Numbered from the stretch's first letter, positions 24,598 to 33,878 are shown. The stretch is DNA of 64,000 bases from Thiobacillus denitrificans DSM 12475 (GCF_000376425.1 NZ_AQWL01000008.1:62001-126000); one strand, 5' to 3'. The notes: a model not told the origin generated them from the letters alone. Program-made: numbers and translations.

Positions 24598-27500
24598 GCG
24601 CGCCTATACCACCAACCCGGAAGGCCCCGCCCGCCCCTGGTTGCAGCGCAAGTCGACGCTGCGCATCGGCACGCCGGGCGACGCCTACGAGCGCGAAGCC
24701 GACCGCGCAGCCAATGCGGTGGCGAGCGGGCGTGGCCTGTCCAATTCCGGACTGTCACTGTCGCGCATCCCGGTCACGCAAGTACAGCGCGAAGAAGGCG
24801 GAAAACCCAAGAGCGAAGAAGACAAATACAAGGAAGCCGCGCAAAAACTCGGCGAGGCATTCCTCGAAACCGATGTCGGCAAGAAGCTCAAGGAGAAAGC
24901 TGAACAAGACCCGCTGGTAAAGGGCGCCAAGGAGGCCGGCGAAAGCTTCATCGGCACCCTGCCGGGCAAGATCATCACCGGTGCGGCAGCCGCGGGGGCG
25001 GTGGCGACGCTGGCAGCGACGCACAAGGAACTGCCGGCGCAAATCCCCGAGATCCCGTTGGACAAGATCACGCCCGGACTGAAGGTGAAGCTTACCTACG
25101 AGGGTCCGGTGGACAACCCTTCCAAGGCGATGATCACGTTCTCGTATACCGAACAGCTGGGCGGAGCGAAAAAGCCCGCGAAGACCAAGGCCGAGTTGCA
25201 GCGCGAGGAAAACGCACGCATGGCGCTGGACCAGGCCAAGTTCCGCGCCGGCTTGCGTTACCAACCAGGATCGCCCGGAGCGAAACGTCAGGAGTCGGAG
25301 GAAGCAGCCCTCAAGCGCGCGGTCTTCAGCGGTGTCGGCAAGCTGCCGGGGCTCGGCAGGATCGATGCATCCCCCGCACTGGCGCCCGCGCCGTCGGCGC
25401 TGTCGATGCAGTTCCCCACGCCCAGTTACGGCTTCAAGCCCAAGCCGTTCTCATTGCTGGATGAGGAACTGGAGCTCAAGCCCAGGAGTGAAGCGAGCGA
25501 CGCAACAGAGCAGGACAAGAAGAAAAAAGAGGAAGGCGCTCCGGTGCAACGCCAGGCAGCCGGCGGCGCCACGCACGACGCCGCACCGTTGCTGGTGAAC
25601 GATGTGCTCGCCGCACCGGGCCAGCCGCTCGACGCTGCCACGCGCGGATTCATGGAAGAACGTTTCGGCCATGATTTCAGCAGCGTGCGCATCCATGCCG
25701 ATGAGCGCGCCGCCCGATCGGCAAGATCGGTCGACGCGCTGGCCTATACAGCGGGCAGCAATATCGCGTTTGCGCAGGGCCACTATTCGCCCAGGACGCC
25801 CATGGGCAGGCAATTGCTCGCGCATGAACTGGCGCATGTTGTGCAACAAAGCGGTGCCAGCGAGAAATCCTTTCCCATGCTGCAACGCGCCACTACGGCG
25901 GAAAGTGTTGGACGCGCCTTCCGCGACTTCTTCTTTTTTGTCCCCAGTCTGTTCGGCGCGGAGCTTGATTACAGCGATGACGAACTGCAGGAATACCTGA
26001 CCGACATCACCAAGGACAACAAGATAAAGGGCGGCTATTACAACGACGACAAGGCGCGTGCGATCGTGCGGCGCTGGAAGGCGGGAAACAGCAAGTTCAG
26101 ATTGATTGCCTCACAGAAGATTCTGCTGATCAACGAAATGCTGGATGGGGCCACGCTGGGCGATGACGAGGACCGCATTCTGGACCTGCTGGAACGGAGC
26201 GGTGACGCCGATCTGCGCACGATGTTCGCTCCCGGCGGCGTCAGCATCGAGTGGCTGGAATCGGACCTGAACGGCGATTCGCGCAAGCGGCTGGACGCGC
26301 TCATCATGAAGAAATTCAAGGGTGGCCGCGACGCGCTGCTCAAAGGCAAGGTCGAATTGCTGGATGCAACCGGGAGTGCTGCACCTGCCACCGCAACCGC
26401 AGCAGCGGCGACGGTGGAGCGCAAGGATTACGTATTCCTGATGGGTCAAGACAGGAGAGGCACGGGCAATCCTTTCTATGCCACAGCCGAACGCTTCTAT
26501 CGCGCCAAATTGCCGAAAGCCATTATGGTGACGGACAAGCGTTCGCTGAGCGCGGTGCTCGAGTACGTGCGCGACCAAGTGAGCGGAGCGGTCGGTACGC
26601 TGTATCTGGTGACCCATGCCAATGAGGATGGCACGCTGTCGTTCGGCCTCGACTCCGCCGACGAGGATGCCCATCTGCCTGTCACCGAGCTGCGCGCCGC
26701 GCTGCACCCGCAGGCGGGCAAGAGCACGCTGCCCAAGGTCGGCGGCAAGATCGACAAGCAGTCACGCATCGAAATCAAGGGCTGCGACCTCGGCCGCACG
26801 CGCGAAATGGTCGAGCTGATCGATGAAGCCTTCGGGGGTGACGGCACCGTCGTCGCACCCACACATGAGCAGGGCTTCAATGTGGACCCCGAGCTTGGCG
26901 AGCGCGCGCGCCGCGCCTTCCGCGACAAGATCCGGCAGGCGCATCCTGAGCCTGCCGTCATCGATCCCACGCTCAAGGGCGCGGAAAAGAGGAAGGCCGC
27001 AGCAGAACGCAAGAAGGAGATGGCCAAACGGCAAAAGGAAATCGATGCTGAGATCAAGCAGCGCGCCGCCGAGGAGAAGCAGCTGGTGGAGGAAGCCAGC
27101 ATGACCGAGTCGCTGTCCGGGCCGATGTTCCAGCGCCCCGGCACCAAGCTGTTTACCGCCAAGGAGCTGCGGCCTGAAATAGACCGGCTCTACGGGCACC
27201 TGACCGCAAAGCGGCGCAAGGAAATCGCCGATGCGCTGGCAGCGCGCGACCCGCGCTCCGAAGCTGCGGCGAAGGCAAACGGCACCTTCCAGCAACGTGG
27301 CCAACGCATGTACCGGAACAAGCCTTTTAGCACGACTTTCCCCGATCCGCGCAATCTCGCCGAAGCCAAGCGCGTGTTCGGCAAAAATTTTGCGGAGAGC
27401 CATTTCACCGTGAAGAAAATGCTGCCCTCTGCCGACCCGAACAGTTTTGAATTCAGCGGCACCTTCCGCAATCCGGGAGAAAAGCCCTTTGATGGCACGT

Positions 27501-27796
27501 TTACCGGCAGCCGCGACCCTGTGCCTGCGAATAACGCCGTGATCGCAGAAGGTCGCAAACAGCTCAACAATCCCGGCCGCTATGCCTGGCGCGTGGAGAG
27601 TACGCACTCGAGTAAAGGGACGACCACATTGAAAGCCGTGGCCGAGCGCGTCATCGCCTACCTGCACCACAGCAGTCTCAACCCGGCGCGGCACGAATAT
27701 TTCATGCCGCCCGAGACCCAGCCGGATTTCTTTACCACCTCGACCTTTACGCCGCCACCGGAAGAAGCCGGAGCCGGTGCCGGAGCCAAACCATGA
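24590..27796 (+). CDS. DUF4157 (eCIS core) protein, candidate cargo/toxin
   Basis: This is a 1068-residue multidomain protein. At about residue 30 it has the short motif GDAYEREADRAANAV, which normally opens eCIS-core proteins. A 290-residue Lys/Glu-rich spacer follows. The DUF4157 domain lies at about 333-420 (MEERFGHDFSSVRIHADERAA and the HELAH metal motif, His412-Glu413-His416). After this come helical regions, then a compact domain at about 605-770 with LYLVTHANEDGTL (His676) and IEIKGCDLGRTRE (Cys732), a spacing that recalls His-Cys protease folds. A charged helix (about 796-840) and an unassigned C-terminal domain end it. DUF4157 proteins of other clusters are often toxins; a structural role cannot be excluded. 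Confidence 0.8.
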   Translation: MAERAYTTNPEGPARPWLQRKSTLRIGTPGDAYEREADRAANAVASGRGLSNSGLSLSRIPVTQVQREEGGKPKSEEDKYKEAAQKLGEAFLETDVGKKLKEKAEQDPLVKGAKEAGESFIGTLPGKIITGAAAAGAVATLAATHKELPAQIPEIPLDKITPGLKVKLTYEGPVDNPSKAMITFSYTEQLGGAKKPAKTKAELQREENARMALDQAKFRAGLRYQPGSPGAKRQESEEAALKRAVFSGVGKLPGLGRIDASPALAPAPSALSMQFPTPSYGFKPKPFSLLDEELELKPRSEASDATEQDKKKKEEGAPVQRQAAGGATHDAAPLLVNDVLAAPGQPLDAATRGFMEERFGHDFSSVRIHADERAARSARSVDALAYTAGSNIAFAQGHYSPRTPMGRQLLAHELAHVVQQSGASEKSFPMLQRATTAESVGRAFRDFFFFVPSLFGAELDYSDDELQEYLTDITKDNKIKGGYYNDDKARAIVRRWKAGNSKFRLIASQKILLINEMLDGATLGDDEDRILDLLERSGDADLRTMFAPGGVSIEWLESDLNGDSRKRLDALIMKKFKGGRDALLKGKVELLDATGSAAPATATAAAATVERKDYVFLMGQDRRGTGNPFYATAERFYRAKLPKAIMVTDKRSLSAVLEYVRDQVSGAVGTLYLVTHANEDGTLSFGLDSADEDAHLPVTELRAALHPQAGKSTLPKVGGKIDKQSRIEIKGCDLGRTREMVELIDEAFGGDGTVVAPTHEQGFNVDPELGERARRAFRDKIRQAHPEPAVIDPTLKGAEKRKAAAERKKEMAKRQKEIDAEIKQRAAEEKQLVEEASMTESLSGPMFQRPGTKLFTAKELRPEIDRLYGHLTAKRRKEIADALAARDPRSEAAAKANGTFQQRGQRMYRNKPFSTTFPDPRNLAEAKRVFGKNFAESHFTVKKMLPSADPNSFEFSGTFRNPGEKPFDGTFTGSRDPVPANNAVIAEGRKQLNNPGRYAWRVESTHSSKGTTTLKAVAERVIAYLHHSSLNPARHEYFMPPETQPDFFTTSTFTPPPEEAGAGAGAKP

Positions 27797-28449
27797 GCCT
27801 GACTTCGTCGCCGCGCCTGCTCAAGGCCGGCATTGTGCTGATGGACCCGGGCAGCGGCCAGGTGCTGCGCGTGATCTCGCTGCAATACAACCCGGACAAC
27901 CTCAGCCGCTCCTTGCAGATACACGCGCTGGCCGCCGAAGGTGGTGACCGTTCCGAGCCCCTGCGCATGAAGGGCCCGCCGGTGGAGACCTTCAAGCTCG
28001 AAGCGGAGATCGACGCTACCGACCAGCTGGAATTTCCCGGCCAGAACAACAACACCGTGCAGCACGGCATCCATCCGCAACTGGCGGCGCTGGAAACACT
28101 GATCTACCCCGAAAGCTCCGCGCTGCAAGCCAACAACGCGCTGGCCGGCAGCGGCGCGCTGGAGATCATCCCGATGGAAGCGCCACTCACGCTGTTCGTG
28201 TGGAGCAAGCAGCGCGCGGTGCCGGTGCGCATCACCGAATTCTCGGTGACGGAAGAAGCGTTCGATCCGCTGCTCAATCCCATTCGCGCCAGGGTGAGCC
28301 TCGGCCTGCGCGTGTTGTCGGTGGATGATCTCGGCTTCAGCCACAAGGGCGGCAGCCTGTTCATGAGTTATCTCAAAAACAAGGAGGCGCTGGCTGGCAA
28401 GGCACCGGGCGCCACGTTGAGCACACTGGGCCTGGAGGGGCTGTCATGA
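27793..28449 (+). CDS. eCIS tube-initiator/adaptor, CIS_tube domain
   Basis: This 218-residue protein matches the contractile-injection-system tube protein N-terminal family, the adaptor between the inner tube and spike. Signatures are LLKAGIVLMDPGSGQVLRVI, SLQYNPDNLSRSLQIHAL ('QYNP..L.R'), GPPVETFKLEAEIDATDQLEF, and PLTLFVWSKQRAVPVRITEFSVTEEAFDPLLNPIRARVSLGLRVL. The LysM module commonly fused to this domain (Pvc7 type) is encoded by the next gene instead. It has four-base overlaps with both neighbours. The C-terminal 30 residues are probably flexible. Confidence 0.85.
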   Translation: MSLTSSPRLLKAGIVLMDPGSGQVLRVISLQYNPDNLSRSLQIHALAAEGGDRSEPLRMKGPPVETFKLEAEIDATDQLEFPGQNNNTVQHGIHPQLAALETLIYPESSALQANNALAGSGALEIIPMEAPLTLFVWSKQRAVPVRITEFSVTEEAFDPLLNPIRARVSLGLRVLSVDDLGFSHKGGSLFMSYLKNKEALAGKAPGATLSTLGLEGLS

Positions 28450-28808
28450 GCGATCCATTGCAGGCGCTGCTGAACGCAGGCGTATTGAACAGCTCGTCTT
28501 TCCCGCCCAATAGCCGCTATTACGGCGTGGCAGTGGCGACGCTGGAACAAAACAGTCAGGAACCGATCGCCTATCTCAAACGGCGCTTCGTGCCGCCGCC
28601 GGACAATTTCAGCGTCGTGCAGGAACACACGGTGGTGCAGGGCGACCGCCTCGACAATCTGGCGGCAAGTTATCTGGGTGACGCGGAATTGTATTGGCGA
28701 TTGTGCGATGCCAACCGCGCGGTGCGCCCCGACGAACTAACCGAGTCGCCGGGAACGACGCTCGCCATCACCCTGCCGGAAGGTGTTCCGGGAGCGAGCG
28801 ATGCTTGA
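28446..28808 (+). CDS. eCIS LysM-domain adaptor protein
   Basis: This 120-residue protein ends with a LysM domain (residues 58-112): EHTVVQGDRLDNLAASYLGDAELYWRLCDANRAVRPDEL. The N-terminal half (PPNSRYYGVAVATL...EPIAYLKRRFVPPPDNF) is the 'nail' segment common to phage gp53-like and injection-system LysM proteins. In assembled particles such LysM domains support the tube-baseplate joint rather than binding peptidoglycan. It overlaps the hub gene by eight bases. Together with the preceding CIS_tube gene it looks like a split version of the fused adaptor seen in other systems. Confidence 0.85.
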   Translation: MSDPLQALLNAGVLNSSSFPPNSRYYGVAVATLEQNSQEPIAYLKRRFVPPPDNFSVVQEHTVVQGDRLDNLAASYLGDAELYWRLCDANRAVRPDELTESPGTTLAITLPEGVPGASDA

Positions 28809-29928
28809 GGGGATCAACCTTCAGCTCTACATCGGTCCCGCTGTGCCCGTCCCGGCGCCACGCGAGGTGATCGAGGCGCTGGAACAGGTGCAGGTTCAGG
28901 TGAATGGCGGCGACACACAGAGCGGCTTCGAGCTCACCTTCAGCCTGTCCAAGCGTTCGCCGCTGCACACGCTGTTTCTGCTCACCGGCGGCAGCTCCAT
29001 TCCCATCATGCGCGTGGTAATCGTGGCGATGATGGGCGGCAACGCCGAGGTTCTGATCGACGGCGTGATGACGAATCACGAAGTGCGTCCCGTCGGTGGC
29101 GGCAAATCCAGTCTGGTGGTGAAGGGCAAAGACCTGAGCGCGCTGATGGACTTCATCGAACTGGACGGCATCCCCTTCCCCGCCATGCCGCCTGTGCTGC
29201 GCGTGCTGGCGGTGCTGGCCAAGTACGCGGCATTCGGTGTCATTCCGTTGACGATACCGAGCGTGGTGGAAGATATTCCCATCCCCATCGAGCGCATTCC
29301 GCGCCAGCAAGGCACCGATTACGCCTACGTGAAACAGCTCGCACACGAAGCGGGCTATGTGTTCTACATCGACCCTGGTCCACTTCCCGGCACCAGCCGC
29401 GCGTACTGGGGGCCGGAAATCAAGTTGGGCGCACCGCAGCCGGCGCTCAACACCGACATGGATGCCCACACCAACGTGGAGTCACTGTCCTTCCGCTTCG
29501 ATAAGGAATCGAAGGAGATGCCGGTGGTGTTCATCCAGAATCAGCAGACCAAGGCACCGATACCGATTCCCATCCCCGACATCACGCCGCTCAATCCGCC
29601 GCTGGGTGCGATACCGCCGCTGCCGCCGAAGCTCAAGTTTCTCAGCAACACGGCCAAGCAGTCGCCGCTGAGCGCGGTGATGACCGGCCTGGCGTATGCC
29701 TCGCAACATGCCGATGCGGTGACGGGCACCGGCTCGCTGAACGTGGTTCGCTACGGCCGGATATTGAAGTCGCGCCAACTGGTTGGCGTGCGCGGCGCGG
29801 GTGCGGCGTTTGATGGTCTGTATTACGTGAAGAGCGTGACGCACGCCATCAAGCGCGGCGAATACAAACAGGACTTCACGCTGGTGCGCAACGGCCTGGT
29901 GTCCACCGTACCGAGGGTGCCGGCATGA
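28801..29928 (+). CDS. eCIS baseplate hub (gpD/gp27-like)
   Basis: This 375-residue protein is similar to phage late control protein D and the gp27 half of VgrG, a trimeric hub that bridges tube and spike. Features include GGDTQSGFELTFSLSKRSPLHTLFL, VEVLIDGVMTNHEVRPV-type NAEVLIDGVMTNHEV, KGKDLSALMDFIE, AYVKQLAHEAGYVFYIDP ('D..Y...LA.E.GY.FY') and the C-terminal YDGLYYVKSVTHAIKRGEYKQDFTL-type region. The start at 28801 overlaps the LysM gene by eight bases. The spike OB-fold is in the following gene, so the VgrG-like unit is split, as in phages with separate gpD and gpV. Confidence 0.85.
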   Translation: MLEGINLQLYIGPAVPVPAPREVIEALEQVQVQVNGGDTQSGFELTFSLSKRSPLHTLFLLTGGSSIPIMRVVIVAMMGGNAEVLIDGVMTNHEVRPVGGGKSSLVVKGKDLSALMDFIELDGIPFPAMPPVLRVLAVLAKYAAFGVIPLTIPSVVEDIPIPIERIPRQQGTDYAYVKQLAHEAGYVFYIDPGPLPGTSRAYWGPEIKLGAPQPALNTDMDAHTNVESLSFRFDKESKEMPVVFIQNQQTKAPIPIPIPDITPLNPPLGAIPPLPPKLKFLSNTAKQSPLSAVMTGLAYASQHADAVTGTGSLNVVRYGRILKSRQLVGVRGAGAAFDGLYYVKSVTHAIKRGEYKQDFTLVRNGLVSTVPRVPA

Positions 29929-30440
29929 GCGAAGCAAAAAAATACTTCGGAAAATACCGCGGCACGGTGATCAACAACCTCGATCCCATGCAGATCGGTC
30001 GCATACAGGTGCTGGTTCCAGACGTATCCAACCTGATGCTCTCCAGCTGGGCCATGCCCTGCGTGCCGGTGGCCGGCATCAACATGGGCATGTTCACCGT
30101 GCCACTGATCGGCGCCGGCGTGTGGGTGGAATTCGAACAGGGTGATCCGGACTATCCGATCTGGGTGGGGGGATTCTGGGGCATGGCAGCGGAAGTGCCG
30201 CTGCTGTCGCACATGGTGCCGCCGGCGGTGCCGGGCATCACGCTGCAAACGCCCCTGAAGAACGGCATCGTCATCAGCGACGTGCCCGGCCCCACCGGCG
30301 GCATCCAGATCCAGACCGCCACCGGCGCGATGATCTCGGTGACCGACCTCGGCATCATCATCTCCAACGGAAAGGGCGCGGTGATCAATCTCACCGGACC
30401 GACGGTGGACATCAACCTCGGCGCGCTCACGGTGGTGTAG
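29925..30440 (+). CDS. eCIS spike protein (gpV/gp5 OB-fold)
   Basis: This 171-residue central-spike protein has an N-terminal OB-fold typical of gp5/VgrG: YFGKYRGTVINNLDPMQIGRIQVLVPDV, SWAMPCVPVAG, VPLIGAGVWVEFEQGDPDYPIWVGGFWG. It ends with a short beta-prism tail (IQIQTATGAMISVTDLGIIISNGKGAVINLTGPTVDINLG), whose alternating hydrophobic pattern fits a triple-stranded spike needle. It would sit under the hub and carry the PAAR-like tip encoded next. It overlaps the hub gene by four bases; the tip gene starts 11 bases downstream. Confidence 0.9.
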   Translation: MSEAKKYFGKYRGTVINNLDPMQIGRIQVLVPDVSNLMLSSWAMPCVPVAGINMGMFTVPLIGAGVWVEFEQGDPDYPIWVGGFWGMAAEVPLLSHMVPPAVPGITLQTPLKNGIVISDVPGPTGGIQIQTATGAMISVTDLGIIISNGKGAVINLTGPTVDINLGALTVV

Positions 30441-30451
30441 GGAGAGCGACC

Positions 30452-30769
30452 ATGCCGGCACCCATACTTCATCTCGGCGCCACGGTGACCTGCATCCATG
30501 CGGGGCCGGCGACACCGCTCACGCCCTTTCCGCGCGTATTGGTGAGCGGCCAGCCGGTGACCACGCTGACCACGCCCTACGCGATCACTGGCTGCGCCCT
30601 CACTGGTACGCCCAATCCGCCCTGCGTCACCGCGCAATGGGTGACGGGCGCGGTGCGGGTGCTGGCGGGCGGCGCGCCGCTGTTACTGCAAACCGGGCAG
30701 GCGGTGTGCGTGCCAACCGGCACCGGCTTGTTGCCACTGGTGGTACAACCCAGGGTGCTTGCGACATGA
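30452..30769 (+). CDS. eCIS PAAR-like spike tip
   Basis: This 105-residue Gly/Pro/Val-rich protein sits exactly where the spike tip is expected. The start MPAPILHLGATVTCIHAGPA, repeated G-x-P/V turns (VLVSGQPVTTLTTPYAITGC, VRVLAGGAPLLLQTGQAVCVPTG) and candidate metal ligands Cys14, His16, Cys48, Cys58 and Cys86 suit a PAAR-like cone sharpened by a metal ion. The sequence is not a textbook PAAR domain; it is closer to the PAAR-like/DUF4280 type of injection systems. It overlaps the gp25 gene by four bases. Confidence 0.75.
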   Translation: MPAPILHLGATVTCIHAGPATPLTPFPRVLVSGQPVTTLTTPYAITGCALTGTPNPPCVTAQWVTGAVRVLAGGAPLLLQTGQAVCVPTGTGLLPLVVQPRVLAT

Positions 30770-31134
30770 GCCAGATCGACTATCCATTCCATTTCGACGG
30801 CCGCGGCCGCACCGCGCAGACGGACACGTCCAGCTACATCCGCGACCTCATCGAACAGGTGCTACTCACCGCGCCAGGCGAGCGCGTGATGCGGCCCTCC
30901 TTCGGCAGTGGCGTGATGCAGCTGGTGTTCGCCGCCGCCAGCCCCGAAGTCGCGGCGACTACACAATTCCTGATCCAGGGTGCGTTGCAGCAATGGCTCA
31001 GTGATGTCATCACCGTCGATGCCATCGACGTTCAAGCGCAGGACAGCGCCTTGCTCATCACCGTGCAATACATTGAAAACCGCACGCAAACGCGCGGCGT
31101 GGCGCGGATCAGCGCACCTGGAGTTGCGCCATGA
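30766..31134 (+). CDS. eCIS baseplate wedge protein gp25-like (GPW/gp25)
   Basis: This 122-residue protein of the GPW/gp25 family anchors sheath initiation at the baseplate. Clear signatures are YPFHFDGRGRTAQTDTSSYIRDLIEQVLLTAPGERVMRPSFGSGVMQLVF and a C-terminal ITVDAIDVQAQDSALLITVQYIENRTQTRGVARI. The 'ERVMRPSFG' core is the hallmark of the family. The start at 30766 is set by the ATGA overlap with the tip gene; the longer upstream frame is inside that gene. It overlaps the first baseplate-J gene by four bases. Confidence 0.93.
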   Translation: MSQIDYPFHFDGRGRTAQTDTSSYIRDLIEQVLLTAPGERVMRPSFGSGVMQLVFAAASPEVAATTQFLIQGALQQWLSDVITVDAIDVQAQDSALLITVQYIENRTQTRGVARISAPGVAP

Positions 31135-33878
31135 AGTACTACTGCTGCGACCAGCGCCGCCGGGAAGTGGTGAAGCTGAACAGCATGCTCAACGGCCTGG
31201 AATATCTGGAGGTCCACGACAGTGGCCTGCCCGGCGATCCCGCGCGCCAGCTCACGCTGTTCGTGAAATTCCTGCGCCCGGGGCCCGCACTCGGCAAAGA
31301 CCAGCTCCGCATCGAGGGCGGCGAGCGCATCAAAAGCGTGGACATCGAGTGGATCGCGATCGCCAATGCGCTGCCCGCCAGCGAACCGCCTGGCCTGGTG
31401 GACGGCCTTGCGCCGCTCAACGAATTCCTGGTGATCCGCACCAAAGTTTACGGCGATTTTTCCATTTATACCTTGAGCCTGGTGAGCGGACCCGGCAGCG
31501 ACACCCCGCCGGCAGGTTTTGATCCGCGCCTGAGCGAGATTCAGTTCTCCTTCAAGGTGCAGTGCGAATCGGACTTCGATTGCGTCACTGTGACGCCCTG
31601 CCCGACGCCGCCAACAGTGAACCCGCGTCTCGATTATCTCGCCAAGGATTACGCCAGCTTCCGCCGTCTGATGCTGGACCGCATGAGCGTGCTGATGCCC
31701 GAATGGCGCAGCCGCAACGCTGCTGATATCGGCGTCACCGTGGTGGAACTGCTGGCCTATGTCGGCGACCAGCTTTCCTACCAGCAAGACGCCGTTGCCA
31801 CCGAGGCCTACCTCGCCACTGCGCGCAAGCGCACCTCGCTACGCCGCCATGCGCGGCTGGTGGACTATAGGGTTCACGAGGGCTGCAATGCGCGGGTGTG
31901 GGTGCGGCTGTTCGTCAACGACGACGGGGTGATGATGCAGCGCGGCACCCCGCTGCTCACGCGCGCACCCAACACAGCCGAGCGCATCGTCCCGTCCGGC
32001 GATCAGCTGCGTGATGCACTGGCGAACGGTTCGCTGGTGTTCGAGACGGTGGAAGACACACTGCTCTATCAGGATCACGAACGCATCAGTTTTTACACCT
32101 GGGGCGGGCGTGAATGCTGCCTCCCCAGGGGTGCGACGTATGCGACGCTCAACGGCCATTACCCCAATCTCAAGGCAGGCGACGTGCTGGTGTTCGCGGA
32201 AGAGCTCGGCCCCCGCACCGGCTTGGCCGAGGATGCCGACCGCACGCATCGCTGGCCAGTGCGCCTCACCGATGTGCGTCTGGCCAGCGACCCCTCCGGC
32301 GGCCTGTTCCTGCCGGTACCCAACAATAATCCGCTGGATGTCACCGAAATCCGCTGGGTGGAACAGGATGCGCTGCCGTTTCCCCTATGCCTGTCGACCA
32401 CCACCGACAAGGATCACGGCGCGGCCTATCTCGGCGAGGTGAGCGCGGCCTACGGCAACATCGTGCTGGCCGACCATGGCCGCACGCTGACGGGCGAAGA
32501 CCTGGGAGAGGTCCCTGCCTCGCGGCTCACCCTTGCATCCACCCGCGACGTATTAAGCTGCAAGCGCCCGCCGTTGCAGGCCGTGCCGCCGCGTTTCCGG
32601 CCGCGGCTGCTGGAACGTCCGCTCACGCACGCCTTGCCGCTTACGGCTGCACCCTTGTTCGCCTTCACCGCGACAGCGGCCATCATCACCGCATTACAGA
32701 CGCGCAGTTTTACGCCGGCACTGCACGATGCGTTGCAGGCGCAGGGCGTGGTGTTGCAGGCAGGGCTGGTGGGGGTGCAAGGCGGCAATGGCATGTGGTC
32801 GGTGTCCGATGGTACGAGCGCCTACCACCTGCGGCTGGACAGCGGTCAGGTGCAGGTGTCGCCGCTGGCCGATGCCGCGATATTGATCACCGCCGCCGAT
32901 CCACAGCGCGCCCGCCCTGCCGTCTCGCTCGCCAGCAATTACCAGGGCACGCCAGACACATGGCTGCCGCGCCCCGACCTGCTCGCCAGCGATGCAGCGG
33001 CGACCGAGTTCGTGGTGGAAAGCGAGTACGACGGCGGCGCCTTGCTGCGTTTCGGCGACGATTATCACGCCAAGCGTCCCGACAGCGGTACCACCTTCAG
33101 CGCGAGCTATCGCGTCGGCAACGGCACGGCGGGCAATATCGGTCTGGAGTCCATCGCACACATCGTCAGCAACGATGCGCGGCTGCTGCGCGCGTCGAAT
33201 CCGCTTCCGGCGCAAGGCGGCAGCGACCCGGAGAACGCCGAGGACATCAGGCGCGATGCACCGGAAGCGTTCCGCACCCAGGAACGCGCCGTTACACCTG
33301 AGGATTACGCGGAAGTCACCGAGCGCCATCCCAGTGTGCAGCGCGCCGCTGCCACTTTCCGCTGGACCGGCAGTTGGTACACGGTATTTCTCACCGTCGA
33401 TCGCAAGGGTGGCGGCGAGGTGGATGCGGCTTATGAACAAACCATCCGCGACCACGTCGAGCGATATCGCATGGCCGGCTACGATCTGGAAGTGAACGGC
33501 CCGAGTTATGTGCCCATGCTTCTGGAAATGACGGTGTGCGTGAAGCCCGATTATTTCCGCGCCGACGTGCGCGCCGCGCTGATGCGGGTATTCAGCCGGG
33601 GCTGGCGGGACGATGGCACGCCTGCGCTGTTCCATCCCGACAGCTTCACCTTCGGCCAGCCAGTGTACCTCAGCAGACTGTATGAAGCGGCACAGGCGAT
33701 CCAGGGCGTGGCCTCAGTGGTGATCAACACCCTGCAGCGCCTGCATGCGCCGCCCGACCCCAAGCCACTGGATGACGGCGTGCTGACCATCGGACGCCTG
33801 GAGATCGCACGGCTGGACAACGACCCCAACTTTCCCGAACGGGGTGTGTTCAAACTTTCGACAGGAGGCGGCAAATGA
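31131..33878 (+). CDS. eCIS baseplate assembly protein, gpJ/gp6-like (first)
   Basis: This 915-residue 'putative baseplate assembly protein' of the J/gp6 superfamily corresponds by position to Pvc11/Afp11. Recognisable parts are the N-terminal 130-residue domain (MKYYCCDQRRREVVKLNSML), then NPRLDYLAKDYASFRRLMLDRM, ELLAYVGDQLSYQQDAVATEAYL, RTSLRRHARLVDYRVHEGCNA, and the baseplate-J C-terminal half (GDDYHAKRPDSGTTFSASYRVGNGTAGNIG, RTQERAVTPEDYAEVTERHP). The wedge proteins form the ring around the spike. Four-base overlaps link it to gp25 and to the second baseplate-J gene. Confidence 0.92.
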   Translation: MKYYCCDQRRREVVKLNSMLNGLEYLEVHDSGLPGDPARQLTLFVKFLRPGPALGKDQLRIEGGERIKSVDIEWIAIANALPASEPPGLVDGLAPLNEFLVIRTKVYGDFSIYTLSLVSGPGSDTPPAGFDPRLSEIQFSFKVQCESDFDCVTVTPCPTPPTVNPRLDYLAKDYASFRRLMLDRMSVLMPEWRSRNAADIGVTVVELLAYVGDQLSYQQDAVATEAYLATARKRTSLRRHARLVDYRVHEGCNARVWVRLFVNDDGVMMQRGTPLLTRAPNTAERIVPSGDQLRDALANGSLVFETVEDTLLYQDHERISFYTWGGRECCLPRGATYATLNGHYPNLKAGDVLVFAEELGPRTGLAEDADRTHRWPVRLTDVRLASDPSGGLFLPVPNNNPLDVTEIRWVEQDALPFPLCLSTTTDKDHGAAYLGEVSAAYGNIVLADHGRTLTGEDLGEVPASRLTLASTRDVLSCKRPPLQAVPPRFRPRLLERPLTHALPLTAAPLFAFTATAAIITALQTRSFTPALHDALQAQGVVLQAGLVGVQGGNGMWSVSDGTSAYHLRLDSGQVQVSPLADAAILITAADPQRARPAVSLASNYQGTPDTWLPRPDLLASDAAATEFVVESEYDGGALLRFGDDYHAKRPDSGTTFSASYRVGNGTAGNIGLESIAHIVSNDARLLRASNPLPAQGGSDPENAEDIRRDAPEAFRTQERAVTPEDYAEVTERHPSVQRAAATFRWTGSWYTVFLTVDRKGGGEVDAAYEQTIRDHVERYRMAGYDLEVNGPSYVPMLLEMTVCVKPDYFRADVRAALMRVFSRGWRDDGTPALFHPDSFTFGQPVYLSRLYEAAQAIQGVASVVINTLQRLHAPPDPKPLDDGVLTIGRLEIARLDNDPNFPERGVFKLSTGGGK

